A stretch of 25,653 bases of DNA from Didymodactylos carnosus (GCA_905250885.1 CAJNOQ010002212.1:1-25653); one strand, 5' to 3'; positions 9,921-20,864 are shown, counted from the stretch's first letter. Numbers and translations are program-made. Notes: generated by a model not told the origin, from the sequence alone.

Positions 9921-11068
9921 AAATAACGATCATACACTATATAAATATATAATATATAATATATAATTCTTCGGTTTTTCTCTTTTTGATACCAAAATAT
10001 TTGACCTCTTTTCTTGTATATTTTCTACTTTTTGTGTGAAGCTGCAATGGAGTGGTAAATTCTCAGATATTTCTTTTTACCCTCATGTTCATTCCTAGGC
10101 AATATTTTGTATAAAAGAAAACATAAACAGTATCTATATTTTGTTTTCTGGTTTTTTTTTACTCAGGTTCAAATCATTTGTGCTATGTCAATCATCTTTG
10201 GTTAGCAGCATGTCATTGTTGTACAACGTTCTTCAGATTTAATCAGATGTGGATAAAACGTTAAGACTAGAATAGTTATTTAACATGGCTTTTTTTCATC
10301 CATTTGGAAGGTTTTTCGTTAGAAAAAATTGTAGCAATCTAGTTATACGCAATTCATTACTGCATTACTATAGATCGTTTTTGAGTCTGAGGAACACTTT
10401 CTGATTTATAAGGAACTATTTTGCACTTTTGTTTACAAAAATACCTTGTTTTTTTGACTACTGTTTAGCTGGTCACAATAAAATAATTTGAGATTGATGA
10501 ATAGAAGTTCATTCTTCGCTCTTGATATTAAAAATAAACTGCGCACGTTCAACTACATTTTTCTTTTTTTTCTTGGTGCAAATTGCTGATGCAAATCTTT
10601 TAGGAAGGTGCTGAATTTCTCAAATAAATGTGCTTTAGACAAAAAAAATGGAAAAAAGTAATGATTAAGCCTGATCGAAATTGTTTGTTTTGTAGCTTTG
10701 ATCTTTTTTTAATGTCTGATAAATTTTTTCCAGTTTGTATTAATAATGTCTAAAGTTTTGTTCTCTTCTAATGTATTCTTACATCAGTGCATTTATTAGA
10801 TTAGACTAACACTATTATTTGTTTGTATATTATTGTTTTAGTTTTGACATGACAAAAACTGTATAAATAAACAAACATTGTGTCTTTCTTAGATGCTTTT
10901 AGCTGTATGATATAAACGATATGATCTTTACCTATGGAAACGTAGATTATGTCTTCTAGATGGTATATATAAACTTCTGTTACAAGAGTTACATGTACAC
11001 TTTCTATTGACTACTCTCACTTGTGTGTATTTATGTAGGTAAAGTAGATCATGGTGTTGTGCTTTTAG
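9921..11068. other. Intergenic region
   Basis: About 1.1 kb between the dystroglycan-like gene and the decarboxylase gene. It is AT-rich with many T-runs. I see no ORF with family features, no repeat and no RNA gene. Confidence 0.4.
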
Positions 11069-12982
11069 ATGAATAGTCTGAACATAATCTATAGATCATT
11101 ATTATGTTCAAAAAATATAGTGAAACCGAAGGTTATTCGTTTTATACAGACGTCATCATATCTGTTACAAAGTGTCGAAGAGGTTAGTATTAGCATGAAA
11201 CTAGAATACAATACACATTTTAACTTGACTATTTATTTAGCAAGTTGCACAACAGAAAAAGCGTAACGAAGAAGTTCAAGGTAAATAAAACAAATTGACT
11301 ATTATTCTCTAGAATGAAAAGTCTAGTTAAATATTCATTAAGATATGCCTGAATTGGTGCGTGATTTTTTGGATCCTGCTGAATTTTTTCGTCAGATAAA
11401 ATCGATTGGAATTGATTTCTTTTGTGGTGTACCGGATTCATTATTAAAAGGTAATTTGTGTCATATTTGTCGTCTTTTGATGTAACAATTTTTTTACATT
11501 AATTAATTTAGATTTTTGTGCGTATGTGACAAAAAATGTTCCAAAAGAACAACATATTATTACGGTGAATGAAGGCGCTGCTGTGGGATTAGCTGCTGGT
11601 TATCATTTGGGTGAGTATTTTAATACTTTCGTATTAGATTAGAATATGTTAATTGTAACACTATTCATATTGTAGCAACGGGAAAACCGGCAATGGTTTA
11701 TTTGCAGGTATAATGGAGTTACGTGTTAAATATTGATATCTTTCACCACATATACGCTTACTATTTAGAATTCTGGTTTAGGAAATATAGTCAATCCGAT
11801 TATGTCATTAGCAACTCCAGGTGTCTATAGCATGCCTATGTTACTATTAATTGGTTGGCGTGGCGAGCCTGGAAAACGCGATGAACCTCAACACAGAATA
11901 CAAGGACCGGCGACACCTGGAATTTTAGGTAGTTAAGAATAATTGTTTTAATGTTAAAATTATTTACCAACATTATCACTGTTATAGCGGCACAAGGAAT
12001 ACCTTTTCAACCGCTTCCAGATTATCATGACGGTGCTGAACAAGCATTACAAACAGCAAAACGTTATATGGAAACTGCTCATGGACCCTATGCTCTCTTA
12101 GTTAAACGACAGACATTTTTACCCTATAAATTGCCAAAGATAAGCATGGATGATCAATTTGAGTAAAATAATTCTATTTTATTAAGCTTTTGTACAGATG
12201 TCCATGTGCTTTTTTTGTTTTTGTCTAGATTAACACGAGAAGGAGCCATGCAATATGTTGTGAATGGATTACATCAGCGTGATGTTGTAGTTGGCACAAC
12301 AGGAATGCTAAGCCGAGAGTTATATGAATATAGGTAAAAAACGACTGTTTTTGGAATGACAATAACAGAACAAACGTAAATATATTTAGACAATCGCGTG
12401 GCGATGGTCATGAACGTGATTTTCTAACAGTCGGTAGTATGGGCCATGCATCTTCCATTGCACTAGGTATTGCATTGCAAAAATCTGAACGACAAGTACG
12501 TTAAATTTAGCATATTTAAAATACACTACTAAAACTAGAATTTAATTTAGGTATTTTGTATGGATGGTGATGGTGCAATTTTGATGCATATGGGTGTATT
12601 GGCAACAATAGCCGCATCAGGGCCTAAAAATTTTAAACATATTGTGATTAATAATGGAACTCATGATTCCGTTGGAGGACAGGTGAGTTAGTAATTATTG
12701 GTATGCCGATTTTTGTATTTTTTTGTTTTTAAGCCCACTGTTGCAATGGATCATGAAAAGTTTTCACTTAGTCAGATAGCAAAAGGATGCGGATATAAAG
12801 AAGTAATGGTGGCAACAAAAAAGGAAGAAATTGATAAATGTATGCAAATAATACGTCAAACGACTGGTCCTGTTCTTTTAGAAATAAAAGTGAAAACAGG
12901 TCATCGAAAAAATCTTGGTCGTCCAACGCGTTCAACAACAGAAAATAAAAAAGATTTTATGCATTTTCTTCAATTAAGTTGA
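11069..12982 (+). CDS. Phosphonopyruvate decarboxylase, 11 exons
   Basis: Exons: 11069-11182, 11241-11280, 11343-11450, 11512-11610, 11676-11707, 11769-11928, 11988-12162, 12229-12333, 12390-12495, 12551-12682 and 12734-12982. All joins keep frame and give 439 residues. It is a thiamine-diphosphate enzyme that converts phosphonopyruvate to phosphonoacetaldehyde and CO2, the step that pulls C-P bond formation forward in phosphonate biosynthesis. Visible signatures: [17 protein letters not shown] (77-93), the cofactor-activating Glu in [13 protein letters not shown] (E108), [25 protein letters not shown], and the TPP motif GDG (319-321) followed by NNGTHDS (347-353). Residues 1-35 are rich in Ser, Arg and Lys and lack acids, which suggests a mitochondrial transit peptide absent from bacterial enzymes. 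Introns are 58-69 bases, typical of the host. Acquisition from bacteria followed by intron gain is plausible but is inference. Sulfopyruvate decarboxylase is the nearest alternative, but the WRGEPGxxDEPQH segment favours phosphonopyruvate. Confidence 0.94.
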
Positions 12983-13612
12983 TAAAAATTTTTTTTGTTG
13001 TTGTTTTTTCCATACAATGGTGCTCTCTTTTATTTGTTACTTTTTAGGAAAATGTATGTGTGCAATATTTAATCTGTTTGCTTAAATATATTTTATATAT
13101 AATAACAAATGTTTTGTTTAAAAATAACTGGGGCCTTTTAGCCAATCAATTTGAATGATTTGTTATTTATTTATTTATTATTTTGTATGTTGTTAACTTT
13201 TTATTGTTAAACGAGGATGTATCTTTACTTGAACAAATGTATAATAATTAAGAATTGAATGAAAGAACTCACCATAGTAAACCGAATTTATCTATCAGTT
13301 GACAGACATACGTGAAATATTTTCGCAGACAGATTGTGATAAGCTTCTTTCGTTAATACATTTTCAAAATAGAAAAAGAGTATTTTTTGCAAATTACTTG
13401 TTAATTTCAATTCATTGATTACTGTCAGAATACCAATCGATAGCCTATCTGATAGAGAATTTCTTTTCTATCTTATGAAAATCGTTGAAAACGTTTTCTA
13501 GAAGATTGTTATTATACAATTTGTAAATAATTCTTTAATAGTAATATGATTAATGTGACTTGTAAATATTAGATTTTTAGATAATGTATTAAAGTTAATC
13601 ATATTTAAAATC
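12983..13612. other. Intergenic region before ATG5
   Basis: AT-rich, with AU-rich 3'-UTR-like repeats (attta units near 13160-13180). No ORF or structured element was recognised. Confidence 0.4.
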
Positions 13613-14536
13613 ATGAGCGATGACAAAGAGATTACACGTGAATTATGGTTAGCACGTTTACCAATATGTTTTATATTGTCTGAAGAAGATATGACAAAAG
13701 TTAATCGTAGTGAATTACCAGAACCTCTTTATTTAATGTTATCACGTAATTTATATTTTCCATGTATAATAGATAAAATATATCGTTATTTTTCAGCATA
13801 TTATAAAATAGATAATTCAAATTTATTAAATAATACATTACCAACATCAAATATTAATTTAAATAATATTTGGCTTGAATATGAGAGTATTCCATTAAAA
13901 TGGCATCATCCAATTGGTGTTTTATACGATTTACATACAAATGATTCAACATTAATATCATTAACAAATTCTTCTCTACCATGGCAAATTATTGTTCATT
14001 TTACAAAATTTCCGGAAACAGAACTTATTCGTTTTCCTGATAAAGAGTCAATTGAAGCTCATTATATGTCTTCATTAAAAGAAGCTGATTCTCTAAAACA
14101 TAAAGGTAAAATTATTGGTGATATGCAAAAACGTGATCATAAACAATTATGGAATTCTTTAATACAAGATAAATATGAACAATTTTGGAATATAAATACA
14201 AAATTAATGTCCTATATAGATAATTTATCATATTTTCGTTATATACCATTTCGACTCTATCGTCTAGATAAACCAATTATACAAAAATTATTTTCACCTT
14301 TTGATCCAAATACTAATAGAATGTTAACACTTGGAGATTTAGTTCAATTTGCATTGACAAATGAGGCCCTATCTGATATTAATAATGAATTAAATTTAAG
14401 AAATACGCGAATTGAACAATTTCGAATTATTATACATGGTACACAACCATCATCACAAACACCCGTACAATGGTTAAGTGAACATTTTAGTTATCCTGAC
14501 AATTTTTTACATATATGTCTCATTGATAAACGATAG
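13613..14536 (+). CDS. ATG5: Autophagy protein 5 (ATG5), single exon
   Basis: ATG5 is covalently joined to ATG12 and, with ATG16, forms the E3-like complex that lipidates ATG8/LC3 on the growing autophagosome. The 307-residue frame follows animal ATG5 along its whole length: DDKEITRELWLARLPICF at the start, an EYESIPLKWHHPIG block, WQIIVHFTKFPE, the acceptor region EADSLKHKGK with the ATG12-linked lysine at K162 (human K130), MQKRDHKQLW, FRYIPFRLYR, TLGDL, and the C-terminal TPVQWLSEHFSYPDNFLHI. It is about 30 residues longer than human ATG5 (275 aa), mostly from an Asn-rich insertion at about 67-87 before IWLEYE and another before the last beta strand. The start matches the human M-x-DDK start. 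There is no intron, unlike most animal ATG5 genes, so a retrocopy origin is possible, but the frame is intact. It lies between the two phosphonate genes with no sign of shared function. Confidence 0.97.
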   Translation: MSDDKEITRELWLARLPICFILSEEDMTKVNRSELPEPLYLMLSRNLYFPCIIDKIYRYFSAYYKIDNSNLLNNTLPTSNINLNNIWLEYESIPLKWHHPIGVLYDLHTNDSTLISLTNSSLPWQIIVHFTKFPETELIRFPDKESIEAHYMSSLKEADSLKHKGKIIGDMQKRDHKQLWNSLIQDKYEQFWNINTKLMSYIDNLSYFRYIPFRLYRLDKPIIQKLFSPFDPNTNRMLTLGDLVQFALTNEALSDINNELNLRNTRIEQFRIIIHGTQPSSQTPVQWLSEHFSYPDNFLHICLIDKR

Positions 14537-15024
14537 AAATATATTACATATTTTTCTATACTTTTCTTCTTGTTTAATCAAATTGTATATAAAAAAAAAG
14601 TCATAATTTTGTTTTTTCTATTTTCATTGTATCCTTGTATATATGTTGTTCTGTTTTTTTGTAAATATTGTATCCTTTTTTTAAAAGATTCGCAAAAAAC
14701 TAAAATTCCAATCTCAAAATATCAGTAACATACGATTACAATTACTTTTTCAGGCATTTTAAAAATATTTTATATTTCATTTAGCAGTTTGAAATTTATC
14801 TTGTGAAAAATAATTGGAACATGTTATACGGAATAACTGGTAGGTTATGTATATTAACAAGCTTTTTTATTTTTCTCTGTTCTGATTTCCAAAACTAGAA
14901 ATAGTTGCTGAGATTATTATTTTTCATCTACCACATGTTACTGATAAGAACTAAAATTATTCACGTATATTTTCTTGTTTTTATATTCCTCCTATTTAAT
15001 AATACATTGAGACATTAGAAAAAA
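14537..15024. other. Intergenic region between ATG5 and the PhnZ-like gene
   Basis: AT-rich, with T-runs, and no recognisable gene or repeat. It must hold the ATG5 3' end and the PhnZ-like promoter. Confidence 0.4.
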
Positions 15025-15603
15025 ATGTCTAGTATTGATAATTCATTGAATGAAATTCGTTCCTTATACGAACAACATGGTGACAGTGAATATTATGGTG
15101 AACAGATTACTCAGTATGAACATGCTATACAAGCAGCATATTTCACTGAAAAATTTGATGCTGCTGATTATGAGTTGATTATAGCTGCATTTTTACATGA
15201 TATTGGCCATTTATTAGGAAAAGATGAAGATGAATTAATGAGTGACTATGGTGTAATGCGACATGAAATAATTGGTGCCGAATATTTAAAACAACGACAT
15301 TTTTCTGATCGTATTTGTCGTTTAATTCAAAATCATGTAAATGCAAAACGATATTTAACATATATTAACAACGACTATTATAATAAATTATCTGATGCGA
15401 GTAAAAAAACATTAGAATATCAAGGTGGTCCAATGACACAACATGAAGCAGAGAAATTTCAACAAGATCCATTGTTTAATTTATGTTTGAAATTAAGAAG
15501 TTTTGATGAAGCAGCAAAACTTGTTGACTTTGATTATACAGAAAAAGGTGAACATTATTGGACATTAGTTCGAAATCATTTAATTAGTAATTCTTTACAA
15601 TAG
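15025..15603 (+). CDS. PhnZ-family HD-domain oxygenase (C-P bond cleaving, mixed-valence diiron)
   Basis: This 192-residue single-exon protein matches the PhnZ/TmpB branch of the HD superfamily. These enzymes use a mixed-valence Fe(II)/Fe(III) pair and O2 to cleave alpha-hydroxy-aminoethylphosphonates, giving glycine or glycine betaine plus phosphate. All expected metal ligands are visible: H33, the HD pair H58-D59 in LHDIGHLLG, H80 in RHEIIGAEYL, H104 in QNHVNAKRYL, and D161 in RSFDEAAK. K108, which holds the phosphonate in PhnZ, is present. Y23 and E26 in YYGEQITQYEHA have the spacing of the PhnZ Tyr24/Glu27 substrate gate. The downstream block TLEYQGGPMTQHEAEKF is also family-typical. The usual length is about 190 aa, so it is complete. 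No intron and no targeting signal are seen. An AATAAA at 15680 follows. A bacterial source is likely (inference). The partner 2-oxoglutarate oxygenase (PhnY or TmpA) is not in the window, so the true substrate is open. Confidence 0.92.
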   Translation: MSSIDNSLNEIRSLYEQHGDSEYYGEQITQYEHAIQAAYFTEKFDAADYELIIAAFLHDIGHLLGKDEDELMSDYGVMRHEIIGAEYLKQRHFSDRICRLIQNHVNAKRYLTYINNDYYNKLSDASKKTLEYQGGPMTQHEAEKFQQDPLFNLCLKLRSFDEAAKLVDFDYTEKGEHYWTLVRNHLISNSLQ

Positions 15604-15964
15604 ACTGAATCGCTTACAAATTGTTTGTGGAATATAAAATAGTTGAATTGTTTTGATCCAGTGTTGATGAAATAGACAAAATAAAGAGTCTTTTCTATAA
15701 TAGAATTTTGTTGTGTTGAATCTTAAAAAACTGTCTAGTGGATAATACATATTACAATATGTAAATTAATGTTAAAAATTGAAAGAAAACATTTTCAGTT
15801 TCTAAGCTTTAGTTAATATTCTGTTGCTATCAGCAACATCCCAATAAATAGCTGATTGATCTCAATAGTAAAAAGACAATAAGAATAATGAGTGAATATT
15901 TTTTATATCAATTTTAATCCAATGTATATGGTTTAAAAATAAAAAGTCAAATAATATATTTATC
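15604..15964. other. Intergenic region
   Basis: It contains a likely poly(A) signal for the PhnZ-like gene (AATAAA at 15680-15685) and the presumed promoter of the next gene. Nothing else was recognised. Confidence 0.4.
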
Positions 15965-18900
15965 ATGTCAGATGTAGCAGCGCATCTTCACTTTTTACCA
16001 AAATTAACTACGAATTGCAGTGATCCTTTCAATGTCGTGTGTGAAAAATTCTTACAAATATGGGCTCATAAAGCAGCTAATATTGCTAACGATTTGATTG
16101 AATATGCGATTCGACGTATGCAATGCGATAGATTAAAACATTTATTTGATATTCGAAATGAATACACACAACGAGAGAATATTACAGCTATTTGCAGAAT
16201 AGGTTTTCATAATGGCGATGATTTACCTCGGATGAAAGAACAGGTTTTTTATCTTCATTTTTTTAGACTAGAATAGTTTGTACGACTTAGATTTCTTTTT
16301 TAGTTAAGAAGCTTTTGTCTAGCAACTAGAAACGTTGTGAGACATTTACGAGCTGACGGAAGACTTCGACCTAATAGATGTATTGATTTGGATCAAGGTA
16401 TCATATCAAAAATGTGTCGATTTATCTATAAATCAAAAGTTTTGTTACAAATATTACAAACAGGAAAACATCTACCAGAAAAACAACGCGAACAGATTGC
16501 CGACAATGTAAAGAAAAAAAAGACTGGTATGACCATTGAAACTATAGTTGATGTTGATGATCCGTATAGAGACGTTACAAAAGCGTTTATTGCATTACAA
16601 TCCGATTTTGAATTGCTATTTGGTGATGTTATGGGTAGAGAATTCTTTCAAACAGCTAGAACAGGTATGCATGAGTATACAATATTCAAACCAATTTTTT
16701 ATGCTTTTGATGAACTAAATTCAGCTGTTCAAACGATACCCATCATATTAGATATAAACAGAGTTGCGAGAACGATCTATTGTATATTATATAAAATTCA
16801 AGAACCAGAAAGACTATTGGAAGAAGCAACACGCGCAAAACAAGCGAGTCAATCATGTAAATATTCATATGGACCAGGTAAACGGAAAATATCGACACAA
16901 TTTGTTACTTATCTTGAACTTTTTTCAAGGTAGAATGCTGCAGGAAATACAAAAAACGGTCGTAAACTTCAAACATGTAAAAGTAGCGCCTGTTATCAAA
17001 TTGGTAAGTTGCATTTTTCTGTTACACAAGTAGCAAATCAGTCTACCTCTTCTCTTCTACTAGCGCCAGTTAATGATTTTCATAATCAGTTGGAATATTT
17101 CAGTCACCTCCACCACCTTTGCCCATACAAACGTCAACTCCAGATGTGTATGCTGAATATGTGACATTGGTTTTCTCAAGTCCATAAGGAATTTACTTTC
17201 AGATCTACAACAGCTACTCCCACAACCATAAACGACACAACGGAACATATCTTAACAAAACGAGAAGCACCTGCATCGAGTGTCACGGCGACAAAAACAG
17301 AAGATACAAAAAAGAATGCAGAAAAAAAGAAAAGAAAAACGATATCGAAAACGAGAAAGGTAAGTTATTCGTTTATTATGTGATTATTTTCTAATTGCGT
17401 AAAATAATTCATGTTATCTTTCGGTAATTTAGGATTCTACGAAAGGATCGAAAAGAACAGGTTTGTCATAATTTCTCTTGGCTAATGTACACTTATCATT
17501 TTACTAATAGAGCATTTCTAACACAGATTTTATTGTTCAGTAAGCTAAACATACTTTTATTTGTTACTCAACAAAATAACTAGTTGTAGTTTTTTAGGAA
17601 AACCGAAATCAATATCAGACGGGAAAAATAAGATGATGAGCAAGAAAAAGACACCATCAACGAAGAAATCACGAAGGTTCTTTAGTATCTATCTATATTA
17701 AAGGAGCAATTTTCTGCTTTAAAATCGCTAATATGTCACTGCTATATATCCTATTTTTGCGTATGCTAGTCTCCACTAATATTTCAAACACCATTTGTTT
17801 TAGTGGATCGAGTACCAGATCCAAATCCATCAAAGGTAAAGAAACTAACAAATTTGTATGTTACGTATGTGAGCAGAGCTGGAACCACTCCGATAAACCG
17901 GCACCGAACAGGACCCGACCGGTATTTCACCAGTTGAAACTTTTGAAACATCTGCTCTTTTTATCCTGTTTTTCGCCAAAAAAATAAAATTTCACGTCTT
18001 TTTCAGTCAGAATAAATAAGACGATGCTCACGACAGATATTATTTGCATCACTTGTTTTAAGGGTAAATATTAGAGACTCGTTATTGTGAGGTTCTCTCA
18101 CATATGCTCGTAAACTATTTCATTTCTGAGGGAAATTCTTTCTGAAAATAGATTTTCAAAAAACTTCGTCAGGTTTTCGCCAGTATTTTACCGATTTTTT
18201 GCCGGTTTGAGTTATAGTTCCAACCGGCCGGCCCGATCCGGTTTACCTTTTCTCAACCGGTTCCAGCTCTCCATGTGAGACAGCTCTGTATTTAACAATT
18301 TTATTTACTAAAATAATTGTTAACTTTTCTTCTTGAAAAATTCATTGTTTCTTTTTTTTACGAAATATTTTAACTCAAAAGTTAGAAACTTTTTTCCATA
18401 CGATAAGGAACTAATGATCACAATCTTTTCTTCTGAATGAGTGAACACACGTCATAGAAAATAAGTCTATTAACTTTTCAATAAGTTTTTCTTGAAACTA
18501 CTTAATAAACAATGGCTGGAAGTTCCAGTTCTAGAGGAACTGGTGGCAGTTCTCGTTCAAAAGAACAGAACTTATGACTAGTTCGTTTGACTAGTTATTG
18601 GAACGGTCTCATTCCTAGTTCGTGAGTTCAATCATTTCTATTCACAGAAAAAACAACGAAAAATGATAGAGGATCATCAAAATCGAAACAGAAAAGAAAA
18701 AGTAGTTCGAGAAAAAACAAAAAAGACATATCAAAGAACGCAGCATCATCTGCAGCAGTAAATCTCAAATCAAATACTCAAAACGCAGCATATGAACAAG
18801 CTAATACAAATAGAACGCCGGAAGAATCAACACTATCCAAAGAGGAAAAGAAAAAGAAGCTCAAACTTTCATCTGGTATCTCGACCAATACAATAAAGAA

Positions 18901-19654
18901 TATGCGCAAAAGTAACGGTGAAAGCGTAGGTTTGTTGCTGTATTACATTATTAATTGAAGGAGATCGAGCTACGAATGAATATGATTTTTCAGTTTTATA
19001 ACAGACAGCCCAGATTGTTCTCACGCTCATGCTTATTATCCAAACAACAAAAAAAAATGATGTCGGAGCAACAGTCCAAGTTTTTTTATCTTTTGAGTTT
19101 GATTTTAGAACAGGTGATGATGACATATACCGAAATGGATCCGGAAAAAGAACTTTACTGGATGACATGGATAAAAAATGCTTCAGCTGCATTAAACAGA
19201 ATATCAACAACATCTCATCCAGATAATTCAATCGATTTGAAACGTGAAAATAATCAATCGAATTTAAATGAAGCGCAACTATCGCTTGTAGACAATGAGC
19301 AATTACAAAATTCATCATTATTTACCAATCATCCGGCGAATTTTTCCTCAAAAAGCAAGTTTCTTATACGTTATATTTTTACCTAATGTCAAGTTTGTTA
19401 GTACTGTGTCAATAAGGAGCGTACACGTTGATTTTCTAGAAAACTTTCACTACCCTCTGCTATTTGTTCCCGACACGGCACTGTCTATGTTCGCACAAGA
19501 CTATCATAGAACTCAAAAAACAGTCGTCTTTTAAAAATAAGTCGTCTTTTTCTATTTTTGAAGATAACTCTGGCATATTATTAATAACATCAGAATAAAA
19601 GAGAATTCTATTTGCCTTGTGTTTAGGCATCGAATGTCAACGAGAAGAATATAA
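15965..19654 (+). CDS. Uncharacterised multi-exon protein with Lys/Ser-rich basic middle region
   Basis: I do not recognise a family. Frame and phase suggest exons 15965-16243, 16304-16877, 16930-17003, 17104-17147, 17203-17359, 17433-17460, 17598-17676, 17804-17835, 18648-18929, 19109-19358 and 19627-19654, about 608 residues. The first 310 residues look folded and mainly helical: KFLQIWAHKAANIANDLIEY, a Cys-containing RRMQCDRLKHL, EQREQIADNVKKKK-like basic turns, and IVDVDDPYRDVTKAF. A Pro-rich linker (SPPPPLP) leads into a long Lys/Ser/Thr-rich segment with many KKKRK-like runs, suggesting nuclear localisation or nucleic-acid binding. An acidic, Asn-rich C-terminal part (TEMDPEKELYWMTW onward) follows. 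Exons 1-3 are the most secure. Two things are uncertain: whether exon 9 ends at 18925 or 18929 (joining 18994 or 19109), and the last join. An alternative reading of the final exon in another frame runs to 19802 and gives about 58 more residues. Confidence 0.55.
17874..18272. mobile_element. hAT-like MITE in an intron
   Basis: The element lies in the long intron 17836-18647 of the uncharacterised gene. It starts CAGAGCTGGAACC and ends GGTTCCAGCTCT(CC), short terminal inverted repeats of hAT style. It is flanked by the 7-base direct repeat ATGTGAG at 17867-17873 and 18273-18279; the next base (C versus A) would make an imperfect 8-base duplication, the hAT norm. The subterminal parts are rich in ccgg/accgg motifs, such as gataaaccggcaccg at the left and gatccggtttacc at the right, also in inverted orientation. 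No transposase is encoded, so it is non-autonomous. Confidence 0.8.
18513..18610. repeat. Cluster of small perfect hairpins
   Basis: Within the same intron, CCAGTTC-TAGAG-GAACTGG (18525-18543) forms a perfect stem-loop, followed by another hairpin at 18548-18572 (AGTTCT-GTTC pairing with GAAC-AGAACT). Two copies of ctagttcg-like units follow. It may be a small MITE remnant. It also contains a 21-codon frame starting at 18513 whose product is Ser/Gly-rich, which I consider accidental. Confidence 0.5.
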
Positions 19655-20384
19655 TATCGCATCACCAATGTATGATTTTGTAAAATACCACCATATTGAA
19701 GATGATAATTGTTTTTTTTTACAATCAACCACAGCTCTCAATCATAAACACAGTCAGAATTCAAACTTAATAACATGGGCTACTTTAACTGGTAAAAAAT
19801 GATTGAAAATAGTTTTTAAGTTTATTAAACCCGATTCAACATCATTTCTTTATTTTTTTTAAATTCAAATAAGAATAATTATATTACATTTTACTATACT
19901 ATATGCGTATAATACAAAAATAATTCCTAATTAGATATCAAGATCTCAATTCTGGAAATATCCATTATACAATTGCTAGATAAATTATTGTCAGCACATT
20001 TTTGTAAGTCATAGAAATTAATTGGTTTTCTCATACCATTATTATATCAACATATTCTAATAACATCATACGACGAACGTCATCAGTTGATGAACAAACA
20101 AATGTTGAAAACAATTAATTGTAAATCCTTGTTGAATTCTGATATATTCCAAATTGAATGATATTTATGACGCAAAACTCTATTGTTATGATTTCGTTGA
20201 AGGAGAACATCTGTTATTATTAAAAAACTTATTTATTCCTATTCATTCTGTATGAAAGCATATATAAACATTTATTATGTTTAAACTCGTACAAATTTTG
20301 TGCTTGTGCGTTCATCGAGAAAAAATAAAATGATTCCATGTCTAATAAAACTCTGTTTTGTTTATATTCGCAATATATTCATCT
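19655..20384. other. Region after the uncharacterised gene
   Basis: It includes the alternative final-exon frame (19627-19802, about 58 codons, ending TGA at 19800) and then AT-rich DNA without a recognisable gene or repeat. Confidence 0.35.
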
Positions 20385-20448
20385 TAGGTGACCGAAAGTA
20401 CGAAAATCAGATAAGAATCTTACGAAAATCTTATATGCTACAGTCGAG
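20385..20448 (+). repeat. Terminal-like inverted repeat, left copy
   Basis: It begins TAGGTGACCGAAAGTACG and runs through a stretch of agataagaatctt/acgaaaatctt units to gtcgag. It matches 24191-24265 in inverted orientation. The pair could be the ends of one element of about 3.9 kb, or two independent copies of a dispersed element. Confidence 0.7.
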
Positions 20449-20864
20449 AAAAGCATACTATAGTGATAAATGTAGGTTCTTCGAAGTAAGAACGTAAGTT
20501 CATATGAAGCGAATTTCACATTCTTTTCGAAGAATTGAATTTGTCGTCAGGGTAATCGAAAAGAGAAATCTTTCTTGTTTGGAAAAATTCGTTCATTTTT
20601 CTCTCTATTCTGAGTTTCTCTAACTTCGCTGGATTCTCTAGAACAAAAAATAATAAATCACCTATGCCAAAAAGATTTGCAATAAGTAATACACGAACAC
20701 TATTACCGAGAAAATTAAAAGACATCGATTAGAGGTCAGTGATGGTCCAAACAATTTCAAAAGTTCTAACAATGTCATGCTTAAATAACTGAAGATGCTT
20801 TAAGACACCAAGATATTTCAGTGCAACCTAACATACCTTATGATATTTTATACGGGTTGTATGA

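Noticed and set aside
15179..15361. 60-codon minus-strand frame inside the PhnZ-like gene
   Set aside because: Antisense shadow; His-rich because of the complement of ATG/CAT codons.
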